Shown here piece by piece: positions 8,208 to 16,653 of a DNA stretch of 64,000 nucleotides. The DNA is from an uncultured Clostridia bacterium (GTDB lineage Bacteria > Bacillota > Clostridia > Christensenellales > Borkfalkiaceae). The position numbers were made by a program, and so were the translations under genes. The notes beneath the pieces were generated by a model. It saw only the letters and a program-made list of their open reading frames with translations. It was not told the origin of the DNA and did not search any database. The stretch covers positions 1 to 64,000 of the forward strand of contig CAKQSI010000004.1 in NCBI GenBank assembly GCA_934272745.1, given 5' to 3'. Every line of letters starts with the position of its first letter. Position 1 is the stretch's first letter.

Positions 8208-8488
8208 ACAACAGAAAAAGCTGTGATGAAGACAGACGGAACAAGTCTTTTCGTAAAGAGAGAAAACGCACGGGCTGCAACGTTTTCCGAAAAGCGTTCC
8301 GGTATTCCCTTCGGAGCTTTGCGGGGAAAGGCGGGGCAACATACTTGCCCGGCAGCCGAGTAATACGCAACGGCAGGCAACCGTAATTGCCGGAAATGAG
8401 GCGCGCTCGGATAAGGAGCGGTAAAATAGGTGGTACCGCGTAAAAGATGTTTTACGCCCTATGGGTTTCCCGTGGGGCGTTTTTCTTT
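8208..8488 (+). promoter_or_regulatory. T-box riboswitch (Phe) upstream of pheST
   Basis: The leader carries the T-box consensus AGGTGGTACCGCG at 8428-8440 and the stem-I hallmark AGCTGTGATGAAGAC near 8219-8233. The base of stem I pairs AAAGCT (about 8218-8223) with AGCTTT (8315-8320). A TTC at 8310-8312, just inside that 3' strand, is a good candidate specifier codon for phenylalanine, matching the downstream genes. The TGGT in the antiterminator fits a tRNA with discriminator A. The terminator arm follows at 8454-8488. Uncharged tRNA-Phe binding should stabilise the antiterminator and allow pheST transcription. The specifier assignment is my folding inference. Confidence 0.93.
8454..8488 (+). 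terminator. T-box terminator hairpin
   Basis: A 12-bp stem with two G-U pairs (8454-8465 with 8469-8480) and TTT loop is followed by TTTTTCTTTT. Its 5' side overlaps the region needed for the antiterminator. The 200 bases between it and pheS hold one more GC hairpin (GGAGGCG/CGCCTCC, 8561-8581) and nothing else I can identify. Confidence 0.9.
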
Positions 8489-8695
8489 TGCCGGAAATGG
8501 AAGGCGGAAAATCTGTTCCGTCGGGCTTTTACGGCGGAAAATCGTTAGTCGAACCAGTACGGAGGCGCTCGCGTCGCCTCCGGCGCGGGGCTTCTACAGC
8601 GTAGGGCTTCCTTAGCGGCAACCCGCCCGCGCCGAACTTCATTCCCAAAAACCAGACACAAAATTTCGTAAAGAAAAATCGAGAGGTTGATAACT

Positions 8696-9718
8696 ATGCT
8701 GGAAAAGATCAAAGAACTGAAAGAGGCGGCAAAAGCCCGTCTTGAAAAATCGGAAAGCAGAAAAACGCTGACCGAACTGAAAGTCCGCTTCCTCGGCAAA
8801 ACGGGGGAGGTCACCGGGCTTTTAAAAGGGCTGAAGGACGTCCCTAAGGAGCAGCGTGCGGAAGTCGGCAAACTGGTCAACGACCTTAGGAGCGAACTGG
8901 AATCGGCTTTTTCCGCAGCGGAAGAAAAACTTGCGAAAGCCGAACTCGCCAGAAGATACGAAGAGGAAAAAATCGACGTCACGCTCCCTGCGAAAACGCC
9001 TGCCCGCGGCACCCTGCACCCGCTGACCAAAGTCAGAAACGAAATCATCGGCGTATTCGAGGGCATGGGTTTTGAAATTTTCGAGGGTCCGGAAATCGAT
9101 ACCGATTATTATACCTTTCAGGCGCTCAACATTCCCAAAGATCACCCGGCGCGCGACATGCAGGATACCTTCTATATCACCGAAAACGTCCTGCTGCGCC
9201 CGCATACTTCTCCGGGGCAGATCCGCTGCCTGGAGAAAAAAGCGCCGCCCGTCAAGGTGCTAAGCCCCGGTAAGGTATACCGCAGCGACGACGACGCCAC
9301 CCATTCGCCCATGTTCCAGCAGGTGGAAGGGCTGGTCGTGGACGAACACGTCACCTTGTGCGACTTAAAGGGCGCCTTGGACGAATTCGCCGTGAAAACG
9401 TTCGGCGGGGACACCAAAACGCGCTTCCGCCCCTCCTATTTCCCCTTTACCGAACCCAGCGTGGAAGTGGACGTTTCCTGCTTTAACTGCGGGGGAAAGG
9501 GCTGCAATCTTTGTAAAGGCACGGGCTGGATCGAAGTGCTCGGCGCCGGCATGGTGCACAGAAACGTCATCAAAAATTGCGGCTTGGATCCCGATAAGTA
9601 TACGGGATTTGCGTTCGGCGTGGGCGTGGAAAGAATCGCCATGCTCAAATACGGCATTCCCAACATGAAAATGCTGTTTGAAAACGACGTCCGCTTTCTG
9701 AAAGAATTCGACAAATAA
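8696..9718 (+). CDS. pheS: Phenylalanine--tRNA ligase alpha subunit
   Basis: 340 residues. The N-terminal coiled coil (1-90) is followed by the class II catalytic domain with motif 2 region (VYRSDDDATHSPMFQQVEGL), the Phe-pocket segment and motif 3 GFAFGVGVERIAMLKYGI near the C-terminus. The CFNCGGKGC...CKGTGW insert is typical of Firmicutes PheS. It forms an alpha2-beta2 enzyme with PheT and charges tRNA-Phe. I chose the ATG at 8696, nine bases after GAGAGG; a TTG at 8687 lies inside that spacing and is less likely. Expression is under the Phe T-box. pheT follows 13 bases after the stop. Confidence 0.97.
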   Translation: MLEKIKELKEAAKARLEKSESRKTLTELKVRFLGKTGEVTGLLKGLKDVPKEQRAEVGKLVNDLRSELESAFSAAEEKLAKAELARRYEEEKIDVTLPAKTPARGTLHPLTKVRNEIIGVFEGMGFEIFEGPEIDTDYYTFQALNIPKDHPARDMQDTFYITENVLLRPHTSPGQIRCLEKKAPPVKVLSPGKVYRSDDDATHSPMFQQVEGLVVDEHVTLCDLKGALDEFAVKTFGGDTKTRFRPSYFPFTEPSVEVDVSCFNCGGKGCNLCKGTGWIEVLGAGMVHRNVIKNCGLDPDKYTGFAFGVGVERIAMLKYGIPNMKMLFENDVRFLKEFDK

Positions 9719-9731
9719 GGAGAAGAAAAAG

Positions 9732-12125
9732 ATGTTAGTTCCCTTAAGATGGTTAAAAGATTACGTGGAGATCGACGTATCTCCCGAAGAGTTGGAAAAA
9801 CGCCTGTTCTCCTCCGGATTCGAAGTGGAAGAGGTCAAAGACGTTTTCAAAAACGTAAATAAGATCGTCGTGGCAAAGCTGCTTTCGGTGGAAAAACATC
9901 CGGACGCGGACAAACTCAACGTATGGAGAATCGACGCCGGCAAATACGGAAAGTTGCAGATCGTCACCAACGCCAAAAATATTCAGGCGGGCGACCTCGT
10001 TCCCGTCGCGCTGGACGGCGCAACGCTATATAGCGGCGACCGTATTTTCAACGGCAAAATCCGCGGGGTGGAATCTTTCGGTATGTTCTGCTCGGGCGAA
10101 GAACTGGGCATTACCGACGACTATTATCCCGGCGCTTCGGTGGACGGTATTCTGCGTTTTAACGAAGAATATCCGCTGGGGGAAGAGGTCAAAGTCGCCC
10201 TCGGCATGGACGATCTGGTGTTCGACGTGGCGGTGACTTCCAACCGTCCCGATTGTCAAAGCGTTCTCGGCATCGCGCGGGAAGTGGCGGCGATCCTCGG
10301 CAAGCCGTTAAAAGAACCCAATTATACCTATCACACCGTTTCCGAAAAAACGGCGGACACCCTTTCGGTCAAGGTGGAAGCGCCCGACCTCTGCCCGCGT
10401 TATATCGCGGCGGCGGTTAAAAACGTCAAAGTGGAACCTTCGCCCCTCTGGATGCGCAAACGCCTGTTTTTGTCGGGTATCCGCGGTATTTATAATCTGG
10501 TAGACGTTACCAACTTCGTCCTCAGCGAAATGGGGCAGCCCATGCACGCGTTCGATCTCGATCGCCTTTCGGGCAGAGAACTGGTCGTTCGCCGCGCAAA
10601 AGCGGGCGAAACCATCGAAACGCTGGATAAAAAATCCTTTACCCTTTCCGAAGAAAATCTCGTCATTGCAGACGACGGCAAACCCGTATGTCTTGCCGGC
10701 GTTATGGGCGGGCTCAATTCCGGCATTACCGAAGAAACGCACAACCTCGCTTTCGAAGCGGCGAAATTCAAGCGCGACAATATTCGGAGAACTTCCCGCA
10801 GCCTCGGGCAGCGTTCGGATTCCTCCGCCCGGTTTGAAAAAGGCGTGGATGCCTATACCACCAAAATCGCGATGGATCGCGCCCTTTCCTTAGTGGACGA
10901 ACTGAAAATCGGCGAGATCTGCACCGGCACGATCGACCGCTGCGCGGAAAAACCGGAAACTCGCGTTATTAAAACCGAAGTCAAAAAGATCGACGACCTT
11001 CTGGGCGTAACCGTGGGGGAAGAACGCATCAAAGACATTCTTACCCGCCTGCACTTCGGCGTGAAAGCTGAGGGCGGCAAACTGACGGTAGAGGTTCCTC
11101 CGTATCGCGAGGACGTGGAAAACTACGCCGACCTTGCGGAAGAAGTCATCCGTATGTACGGTTACGACAATATTACCGGCACCATGCTGAAGAAAGTTTC
11201 GGTCACCAACGGCGGAAAGAACGCCGCGCAAAAGGCGCACGATAAAGCAAAAGCGCTGCTTGCGGGCTTCGGATATAGTGAAATCGTGACCTACAGTTTT
11301 ATTTCCGAAAAGGAATACGACAAACTGGATCTAGACAAAACTTCCGAAAAATACCGCTATATCCGCCTGATGAATCCGCTCGGCGAAGACTACGCCGTCA
11401 TGCGGACGACGCTGGTTCCCAGCATGGTAAACACCCTGCTTTTCAATCAGAACAGAAGAAACGCTTCCGCTTACCTTTTCGAGTGCGCGCGCACCTATCA
11501 CGAAAAGAAAGACGGTCCGGACGGTCTGCCCGAAGAACGGCAGAAGATCATGCTGGGCGCTTACGGCGACGATATGGACTTCTTTAAAATGAAAGGCGCC
11601 GTGGAAGAACTCTGCAAGGCGTTCGGCGTAACGCTGACCTTTGCCCCGGGCGGGGAAGGGTATTATCACCCGACGAGAAAGGCAGAGTTTTTCGCAGACG
11701 GAAATAAAGTCGGCGAAATGGGCGAGTTCGGTCCGGTCTATCACGACCGCTACGGACTGGATAAAAAGATCTACCTTGCGGAGATCGACTACGACGCGCT
11801 TTCCGAGGCGTTCGACGAAAAAATCGTATTCCGCGCCATTTCCCGTTATCCGGAAAGCGCCGTGGACGTCGCCGTGACGGTAGATAAAGACGTGCCTTGC
11901 GCCGATTTGATTTCGGAGATTAAAGCCGCCGCCGGCGAATACCTGAAAGAGGTGGAACTGTTCGACGTATACGAGGGCGAACAGGTTACCCGCGGCAAAA
12001 AGAGTATGGCGTTTACGCTGAAATTCGGCACGCTGACGCGCACGCTCGAACAGAGCGAAGTGGAAAACGCGAAAGCCGCCGTCCTTTCCGCGCTGGAAGA
12101 AAAGTTCGGCGCCAAACTGAGATAA
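9732..12125 (+). CDS. pheT: Phenylalanine--tRNA ligase beta subunit
   Basis: 797 residues, full length. Domains in order are: a tRNA-binding OB domain (about 40-150, VEKHPDADKLNVWRIDAG), the B3/B4 editing domain (about 210-385), B5 (about 400-475), a catalytic-like core, and a C-terminal ferredoxin-fold anticodon-binding (FDX-ACB) domain (about 705-797, ISRYPESAVDVAVTVDKDV). It binds and proofreads tRNA-Phe with PheS. AAGGAGAAG precedes the ATG. It is the last gene of the T-box-controlled pair; no classical terminator directly follows. Confidence 0.97.
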   Translation: MLVPLRWLKDYVEIDVSPEELEKRLFSSGFEVEEVKDVFKNVNKIVVAKLLSVEKHPDADKLNVWRIDAGKYGKLQIVTNAKNIQAGDLVPVALDGATLYSGDRIFNGKIRGVESFGMFCSGEELGITDDYYPGASVDGILRFNEEYPLGEEVKVALGMDDLVFDVAVTSNRPDCQSVLGIAREVAAILGKPLKEPNYTYHTVSEKTADTLSVKVEAPDLCPRYIAAAVKNVKVEPSPLWMRKRLFLSGIRGIYNLVDVTNFVLSEMGQPMHAFDLDRLSGRELVVRRAKAGETIETLDKKSFTLSEENLVIADDGKPVCLAGVMGGLNSGITEETHNLAFEAAKFKRDNIRRTSRSLGQRSDSSARFEKGVDAYTTKIAMDRALSLVDELKIGEICTGTIDRCAEKPETRVIKTEVKKIDDLLGVTVGEERIKDILTRLHFGVKAEGGKLTVEVPPYREDVENYADLAEEVIRMYGYDNITGTMLKKVSVTNGGKNAAQKAHDKAKALLAGFGYSEIVTYSFISEKEYDKLDLDKTSEKYRYIRLMNPLGEDYAVMRTTLVPSMVNTLLFNQNRRNASAYLFECARTYHEKKDGPDGLPEERQKIMLGAYGDDMDFFKMKGAVEELCKAFGVTLTFAPGGEGYYHPTRKAEFFADGNKVGEMGEFGPVYHDRYGLDKKIYLAEIDYDALSEAFDEKIVFRAISRYPESAVDVAVTVDKDVPCADLISEIKAAAGEYLKEVELFDVYEGEQVTRGKKSMAFTLKFGTLTRTLEQSEVENAKAAVLSALEEKFGAKLR

Positions 12126-12343
12126 TCGGGCTAAAGCAGTCCGGAAGCGCCGGGTTGAGTAATCGGCGTCTGGTTATGCGTTTTGGCGGAAATATTGACA
12201 ATCCCGCGCGCGTTTTTTTGAAAGCGCGCGGAGAAAAACCGCTCGCGCGAAACAGAGAGATTTCTTATCGCGTAAATTAAATTTTCAAAAAGGGGCAAAC
12301 GTGCCGGTTCTTGCGGAAAACGGCGGAAAAACCTTGAAGAAAG
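12126..12343. other. pheT to V-ATPase promoter spacer
   Basis: Contains one inverted repeat, CCGCGCGC...GCGCGCGG at about 12203-12231, with a T-rich loop and no T tract after it, which may serve as the pheST terminator. No gene is visible. Confidence 0.4.
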
Positions 12344-12372
12344 TTGACAAAAAAAAGAAATGTTGCTATAAT
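12344..12372 (+). promoter_or_regulatory. Sigma-A promoter of the V-ATPase operon
   Basis: Consensus TTGACA (12344-12349) and TATAAT (12367-12372), with the ideal 17-base spacer. Start of transcription is expected near 12379, about 345 bases before the first gene. Confidence 0.92.
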
Positions 12373-12381
12373 ACGCTCATG

Positions 12382-12487
12382 AACCGAATATCTATGCCGG
12401 TTTCGGCGTAAAATGAATATCGGAGGAGTCTGTCAATCTTTCCTGCGGCAATATTTGCGGCAGGGCGTTTGGCAGGCTTTTTTCTTT
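12382..12487 (+). promoter_or_regulatory. Structured leader with intrinsic-terminator-like hairpin before the V-ATPase operon
   Basis: The leader appears to fold into two units. The first pairs CCG-A-ATAT (from 12383) with ATATCGG (to 12423) around an inner GCCG-GTTT-CGGC hairpin (12396-12407), leaving an asymmetric internal loop, as aptamers often do. The second is a long hairpin: AGTCTGTCAA (12427-12436) with TTGGCAGGCT (12469-12478) outside, and CCTGCGGCAA (12442-12451) with TTGCGGCAGG (12455-12464) inside, followed by TTTTTTCTTTC. This is a promoter-proximal attenuator arrangement. I cannot match it to a named class by eye. Between 12488 and 12724 there is nothing else I can call. Confidence 0.6.
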
Positions 12488-12724
12488 CTCCGGGCGGCGG
12501 GCGCTTGCGGAAAATTCGCTTCACCGCCTGCGCGGGGAAGATAAGGCTATCCTGCCTGTCCGGCGGCGCGTTTTAAAAACGAAAGCCTGCTTGCCGCCCG
12601 CGCGTTTCGGGAAAGAAAACTTCGCGTATCCTGCGCGCCTGAGGAAAGGCGCGTAAAAGAGAACGAAACCTTTGATAAATCGGAAATATCGGTGCATACC
12701 GCAAACAAAATAGGAGTACTGCCT

Positions 12725-13045
12725 ATGATAGAACAAATGTTGAAAAACGTCAGGGAAGCGGAAAGCGTGGTGTCTTCGCGCCTGAAATCTGCCGAACGGC
12801 AGGCGGCGGACGCGCGGTCGGAAGCCGAAAGAAAGTCGGCTGCGCTTACCGAAGACTACCGCGCAAAAGCCAAAGCCCTTCGGGAAGAAATTCTTCTTCG
12901 TGCAGAAAAGCAGGCGCAGGATTCCTGCGCTGCCATTTTATCTGCGGGGGATCGGGAATGCGACGCCCTGCGCGAACGGCTGCTGCACGTTTCGGACAAA
13001 CTGACCGAAGAAATCCTCCGGAGGCTGAAAGATGGCTATTGCTGA
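12725..13045 (+). CDS. ntpF: V-type ATPase peripheral stalk subunit (G/H type)
   Basis: 106 residues, nearly all predicted coiled-coil helix with many Ala, Glu, Arg and Lys (VSSRLKSAERQAADARSEAE), as expected for the small stalk partner of subunit E in bacterial/archaeal V/A-ATPases. The ATG at 12725 follows TAGGAG with eight bases between; a longer frame to 12692 has no site. It overlaps the subunit I gene by 14 bases. Sequence alone identifies it weakly, but first position in the operon before subunit I is the standard place for this subunit. Confidence 0.85.
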   Translation: MIEQMLKNVREAESVVSSRLKSAERQAADARSEAERKSAALTEDYRAKAKALREEILLRAEKQAQDSCAAILSAGDRECDALRERLLHVSDKLTEEILRRLKDGYC

Positions 13046-15170
13046 AATGAGTAAAGCTTCTTTCGCCCTTTTGAAAAAGGACGAAAACGCTTTGTTCGAC
13101 GCCTTTATGCGCGTGGGCGCGGTGGAGATCCGTTCCGCGGCAGAGGTTTTTCCGGAGGAAACCGGGGCGGAAGCCGTTCCGGAAAGCGCCGGACAAGCCG
13201 AAACCGCCGTGAGGGAAGGCTCCGGACGAACCGCAACGGTTCAGGCGAAAGGATCCCCGCCCGGCAAAAACGCGGAAGAAAAGGAGCGCGCCGTCCGCAC
13301 GGTGGAACTCATCCGCGAGGCGGTGCAAAACGCAGCGGAAAAGGCGGACAAAAAAGCGCCGAAAGAAGCGCAAAAAAACCTTACCGCCGCCGAATTTTTA
13401 GCCGCCGGCGCCAGAACCGAAGATCCGGCGCGCGTCTGCCGCGCGGTGGAAGAACTCAACCGCAAACGGCTGAACCTTGCCGCGGACGAAGCGAAACTGC
13501 AGGCGGAAATCAACCTGTATCTGCCATATCGCGTCTTAAAAAATCCCTTCTCTTTCTATACCGGTACCGCGCATACGGAAGTGCGGCTGGGAACCTTGCC
13601 GCAGGATAAAAAAGCCGCCTTTTTCAAGGAATGGGAAAATGCCGGCCTTCCCGGCGGGGCAGAAGAGATCGCGGCGGAATCGTCACCCGCCCCCGGCGGG
13701 AAAGCGCAGGACGCGGTAAATATGCAGGCTACGGACGGCGCGGAACAGATCGTTCTTCTCGCCGTGACCGAAAAAGACCGCGCGGCGGAAATGGATAAAC
13801 TGCTCGGCAGCTTTTCGTTTACGGCTTGCCAGACCAAGGAAAACGTGACCGCGCAGGAAAAGTTGAAAGAACTTTTCGCTTTAAAAAGACAAAAGCGTGC
13901 GGAAGAAAAGACGGCGGAAAAGGAGATCGCGGCGTTTGCACCCTCTCTTTCTTCGGTGGAAACCTATGCCGACTATCTTTCGTACCTTGCGGAACGCGCG
14001 GAATCCAAAGCCATTTCGCTTTCGACCGAACGCACGCTGTTTGTGGAAACGTATATTCCCACCGAAAAAACGGCGGCGGTGGAAAAGGAAGTCCGCGCTT
14101 CGGTGGAAAACGTGTATATCGAAAGCGCGCCCGTCCCGCGGGAAGAGTTTGCGCCGACCTTGATGAAAAACAAAAAGGCGGTCAAAAATTTTGAAGTCAT
14201 TACGGACATGTATTCCGTACCCGCCTACGGCGCGCTGGATCCCAACGGCGCGATGTCGGTATTCTTCTCGTTTTTCATGGGCTTTATTATGGGGGACGCG
14301 GGTTACGGACTGTTGATGATGCTGGGCGGATTTTTGCTTGCCGCGCGGCGGAAGCGGGACGACGGCTTATCCCGCATGGCAAAGGTGTTCGGCTACGGCG
14401 GGATTTTTGCCGTGGCGTTCGGCGCCCTGTTCGACAGCTGGTTCGGCTTCCCGATCTTGCGGAATACGCTGGGCGCGGGATACAACGCCTTTTACGACGC
14501 GCATCTCGACGCTATCAAAGCGCAGGTTTCCCTTGCGGGAATCAATATCCCGTCCATGTTGCTGTGGTGTCTGGGCTTCGGCTCCATTCACCTTGCCGCG
14601 GGACTGGTGCTGAAAACCGTGCAGAGTTTTTCCAGAAAACGCTATGCGGAAGGGATCTTCGGCGGCTTGGTCTGGGCGGCGGCGCTCGTTTCGCTCGTTT
14701 TATGGGTCTTCGGACTGGTAAAAGGGGTCGAACCGCTCTCCGCTTACGGCGGATACGCCACGGCAGGGCTTGCGGTGTTCGGAATTCTGACCGCGGGCGT
14801 AACCGAAAAAGGCGCGGGCAAAATCCTGAAACCCTTTACTTCGGCATACGGACTGATCAACTACGTTTCCGACATTTTGAGTTACGCAAGATTGTACGGA
14901 CTGATGCTTTCGGGCGCGCAGATCGCTTCCATTTTCACCAATACGCTGGCGATCGGCATGCTGTTCCCGAAAGGTCCCGTCGGCGTCGCGTTCGGTATCC
15001 TGGTCATCGTGATCGGTAACCTCTTCAACCTTGCGATGAGCCTGCTCGGCGCGTATATTCACGATTCCCGCCTGCAGTACGTCGAATTTTTCGGCAAGTT
15101 TTACGAGGGAGAAGGGGAACCCTTCCGCCCGTTCGGAAGGCAGACGTCGTTCGTCAGAATCGACGACTGA
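13032..15170 (+). CDS. ntpI: V-type ATPase subunit I (membrane stator, a-type)
   Basis: 712 residues. The cytosolic N-terminal half holds coiled coils, and the C-terminal half (about 395-690) has seven or eight membrane segments. The essential arginine of the ion path is present in SYARLYGLMLSGAQIA (R620). Family motifs include FFSFFMGFIMGDAGYG and FGALFDSWFG. Residues about 42-86 are a hydrophilic Ala/Glu/Gly-rich insert not expected in the family, and another short one lies near 217-238. The ATG at 13032 follows GGAGG by seven bases; ATG at 13047 is a possible alternative. It anchors the rotor ring (NtpK) and the stalks. Confidence 0.95.
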   Translation: MAIAEMSKASFALLKKDENALFDAFMRVGAVEIRSAAEVFPEETGAEAVPESAGQAETAVREGSGRTATVQAKGSPPGKNAEEKERAVRTVELIREAVQNAAEKADKKAPKEAQKNLTAAEFLAAGARTEDPARVCRAVEELNRKRLNLAADEAKLQAEINLYLPYRVLKNPFSFYTGTAHTEVRLGTLPQDKKAAFFKEWENAGLPGGAEEIAAESSPAPGGKAQDAVNMQATDGAEQIVLLAVTEKDRAAEMDKLLGSFSFTACQTKENVTAQEKLKELFALKRQKRAEEKTAEKEIAAFAPSLSSVETYADYLSYLAERAESKAISLSTERTLFVETYIPTEKTAAVEKEVRASVENVYIESAPVPREEFAPTLMKNKKAVKNFEVITDMYSVPAYGALDPNGAMSVFFSFFMGFIMGDAGYGLLMMLGGFLLAARRKRDDGLSRMAKVFGYGGIFAVAFGALFDSWFGFPILRNTLGAGYNAFYDAHLDAIKAQVSLAGINIPSMLLWCLGFGSIHLAAGLVLKTVQSFSRKRYAEGIFGGLVWAAALVSLVLWVFGLVKGVEPLSAYGGYATAGLAVFGILTAGVTEKGAGKILKPFTSAYGLINYVSDILSYARLYGLMLSGAQIASIFTNTLAIGMLFPKGPVGVAFGILVIVIGNLFNLAMSLLGAYIHDSRLQYVEFFGKFYEGEGEPFRPFGRQTSFVRIDD

Positions 15171-15576
15171 GCCTGTTTTGCAGTCGTCAAAAAGTATTCG
15201 CCGCAAACGGCAAGTTTCCCCTTTGCGGAAACTGCTATACGAAAACGAAATGCCGGCACGTGCCGGCAGAAAGGCAAAAACGTGCGGGAAGAGCAAAGAA
15301 AAACTTTCCCGGCGAAAATAAAATATATCCCCGTCGGGCGGGGCAAGCCCGAAACGCGAAATCGGGCGCGCCAATCTGTTTGGTAAAACCCGAAACACAA
15401 ACTCGGGCGCGCCAAAACTACGGTGACACCCAAAAAACTCGGGCGCGCCTCAAAAAGGCAAACCCGAAACGCAAAACCGGGCGCCCCTGAAAACGGGCAG
15501 CCCAAAACGAAACGGGCATCGCCTGAAAAACGACGGGCATCGCCCCAAAAAAAAACAAATTTCGGAGGAAACAACA
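15171..15576. repeat. Degenerate repeat array inside the V-ATPase operon
   Basis: The 406-base gap between ntpI and ntpK holds an 18-base perfect palindrome, TGCCGGCACGTGCCGGCA, at 15251-15268. From about 15346 to 15546 it holds five to seven degenerate units of the form CCCGAAACnCnAAnTCGGG plus CGCGCC (clear copies at 15346-15373, 15386-15413, 15427-15449 and 15459-15486). Each unit can form a short CCCGA/TCGGG hairpin. Frames crossing it read as repeats of Lys/Arg/Pro/Gly and have no family. The ribosome-binding site of ntpK lies after the array. Confidence 0.7.
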
Positions 15577-16014
15577 ATGGACGGAAGAGCAATCGGTATT
15601 ATCGGACTTGCGCTGTGCATGATTCTTTGCGGATCGGGCTCGGCACTGGGACTTTACAAAACGGGGTCGGCGGCTGCCGGCGTACTGGCGGAAGACGGCA
15701 AAAAGTTTTCCAAAATCATCATTCTTGCGCTGCTTCCCGCAACGCAGGGTATTTACGGCTTCGTTCTGTCGGTCATGAAGATCAGCGCGCTGCCCGCAGC
15801 GGGCGCGTTGGCGTCGGAAGGCTGGGGCTTGTTCGGCGCAGCCGTGGCGCTCGGCGTAACCGGTTTTATGTCCGCGCTTCTGCAAGGCAAGACCGCCGCT
15901 TCCTGTATCTACGCCGTCGGCAAAAACAGCGCCGGTTCCGGGAAATACGTTCTGTTCCCCGCCATGGTGGAATTCTACGCGATTCTGGCACTCGTGCTCG
16001 GCATTATGCTGTAA
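15577..16014 (+). CDS. ntpK: V-type ATPase subunit K (Na+-type rotor ring proteolipid)
   Basis: 145 residues and four membrane helices, a duplicated c-type proteolipid as in Enterococcus hirae NtpK. The residues that coordinate Na+ in E. hirae (L61, T64, Q65, Q110, E139) all have counterparts: L53, T56 and Q57 in LLPATQGIYGF, Q103 in LLQGKTAA, and E132 in MVEFYAIL. This points to sodium rather than proton transport. GGAGGA precedes the ATG with a good spacing. It sits between subunit I and subunit E, the usual order. Confidence 0.96.
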   Translation: MDGRAIGIIGLALCMILCGSGSALGLYKTGSAAAGVLAEDGKKFSKIIILALLPATQGIYGFVLSVMKISALPAAGALASEGWGLFGAAVALGVTGFMSALLQGKTAASCIYAVGKNSAGSGKYVLFPAMVEFYAILALVLGIML

Positions 16015-16026
16015 GGGCGAAAAGCC

Positions 16027-16635
16027 ATGGATAAACCGCAAAAAAACGACCTGACGGAAGCCATTCTTTCGCAAGGGGAAGAGGAGGCTGCAAAGATCCT
16101 CCGCCAAGCGGAAGAAGAAGCGGAAAAAGAACTTTCTTCCGCTTCTTCCGCCGGGGAAGAACTCCTTAAAGTAGCGCGGGAAGACGCGGAAAAGGAAGCT
16201 GCAGGTCTTATCGAAAAGCGCGAAACGCTCGCCCGGCTGGAAGTAAAAAAACGTCTGCTTTCCGCAAAGCAGGACGTCCTTACCGGCGTGTACAGAAGGG
16301 CGCTCGGCAAACTTTCTTCGCTTTCCGAAAGCCAGTATCTCGACCTTTTGCAAAACCTCATCGTCCGCTATGCGGAAGAGGGGGAACGCGTCGTATTTGC
16401 CGCAGACTGCCCCGTAAAACGGGAAACGTTAGAAAATCTCCCCGTCTTAAAAGACCGGCGGTTAACGCCTGCTTTCGGCGGAAAATTCCGCGGCGGACTG
16501 AAAATCGAGGGCAAGTCCTGCGATAAAGACTTAAGTTTCGACGCGCTGATCGCTTCCGTCCGGGAAGAAACCGAGGCGGAGATCTCCGCGGCGCTTTTCG
16601 CGGCGGAAAACGGCGAAAAAAACGCGAACGACTAA
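16027..16635 (+). CDS. ntpE: V-type ATPase subunit E (peripheral stalk)
   Basis: 202 residues with a long N-terminal helix rich in Glu/Ala/Lys (ILRQAEEEAEKELSSA) and a C-terminal alpha/beta domain (about 100-200) with the KFRGGLKIEG turn of the E family. It pairs with the G/H-type subunit to form the outer stalks holding A3B3 to subunit I. It starts 12 bases after ntpK, with a weak site. Confidence 0.92.
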   Translation: MDKPQKNDLTEAILSQGEEEAAKILRQAEEEAEKELSSASSAGEELLKVAREDAEKEAAGLIEKRETLARLEVKKRLLSAKQDVLTGVYRRALGKLSSLSESQYLDLLQNLIVRYAEEGERVVFAADCPVKRETLENLPVLKDRRLTPAFGGKFRGGLKIEGKSCDKDLSFDALIASVREETEAEISAALFAAENGEKNAND

Positions 16636-16653
16636 CCCAAACGGAGCGAAATT

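Noticed and set aside
15423..16034. 203-codon frame overlapping the repeat array and ntpK
   Set aside because: It is an out-of-frame reading of ntpK and of the hairpin repeats, Arg/Lys/Gly-rich with no family.
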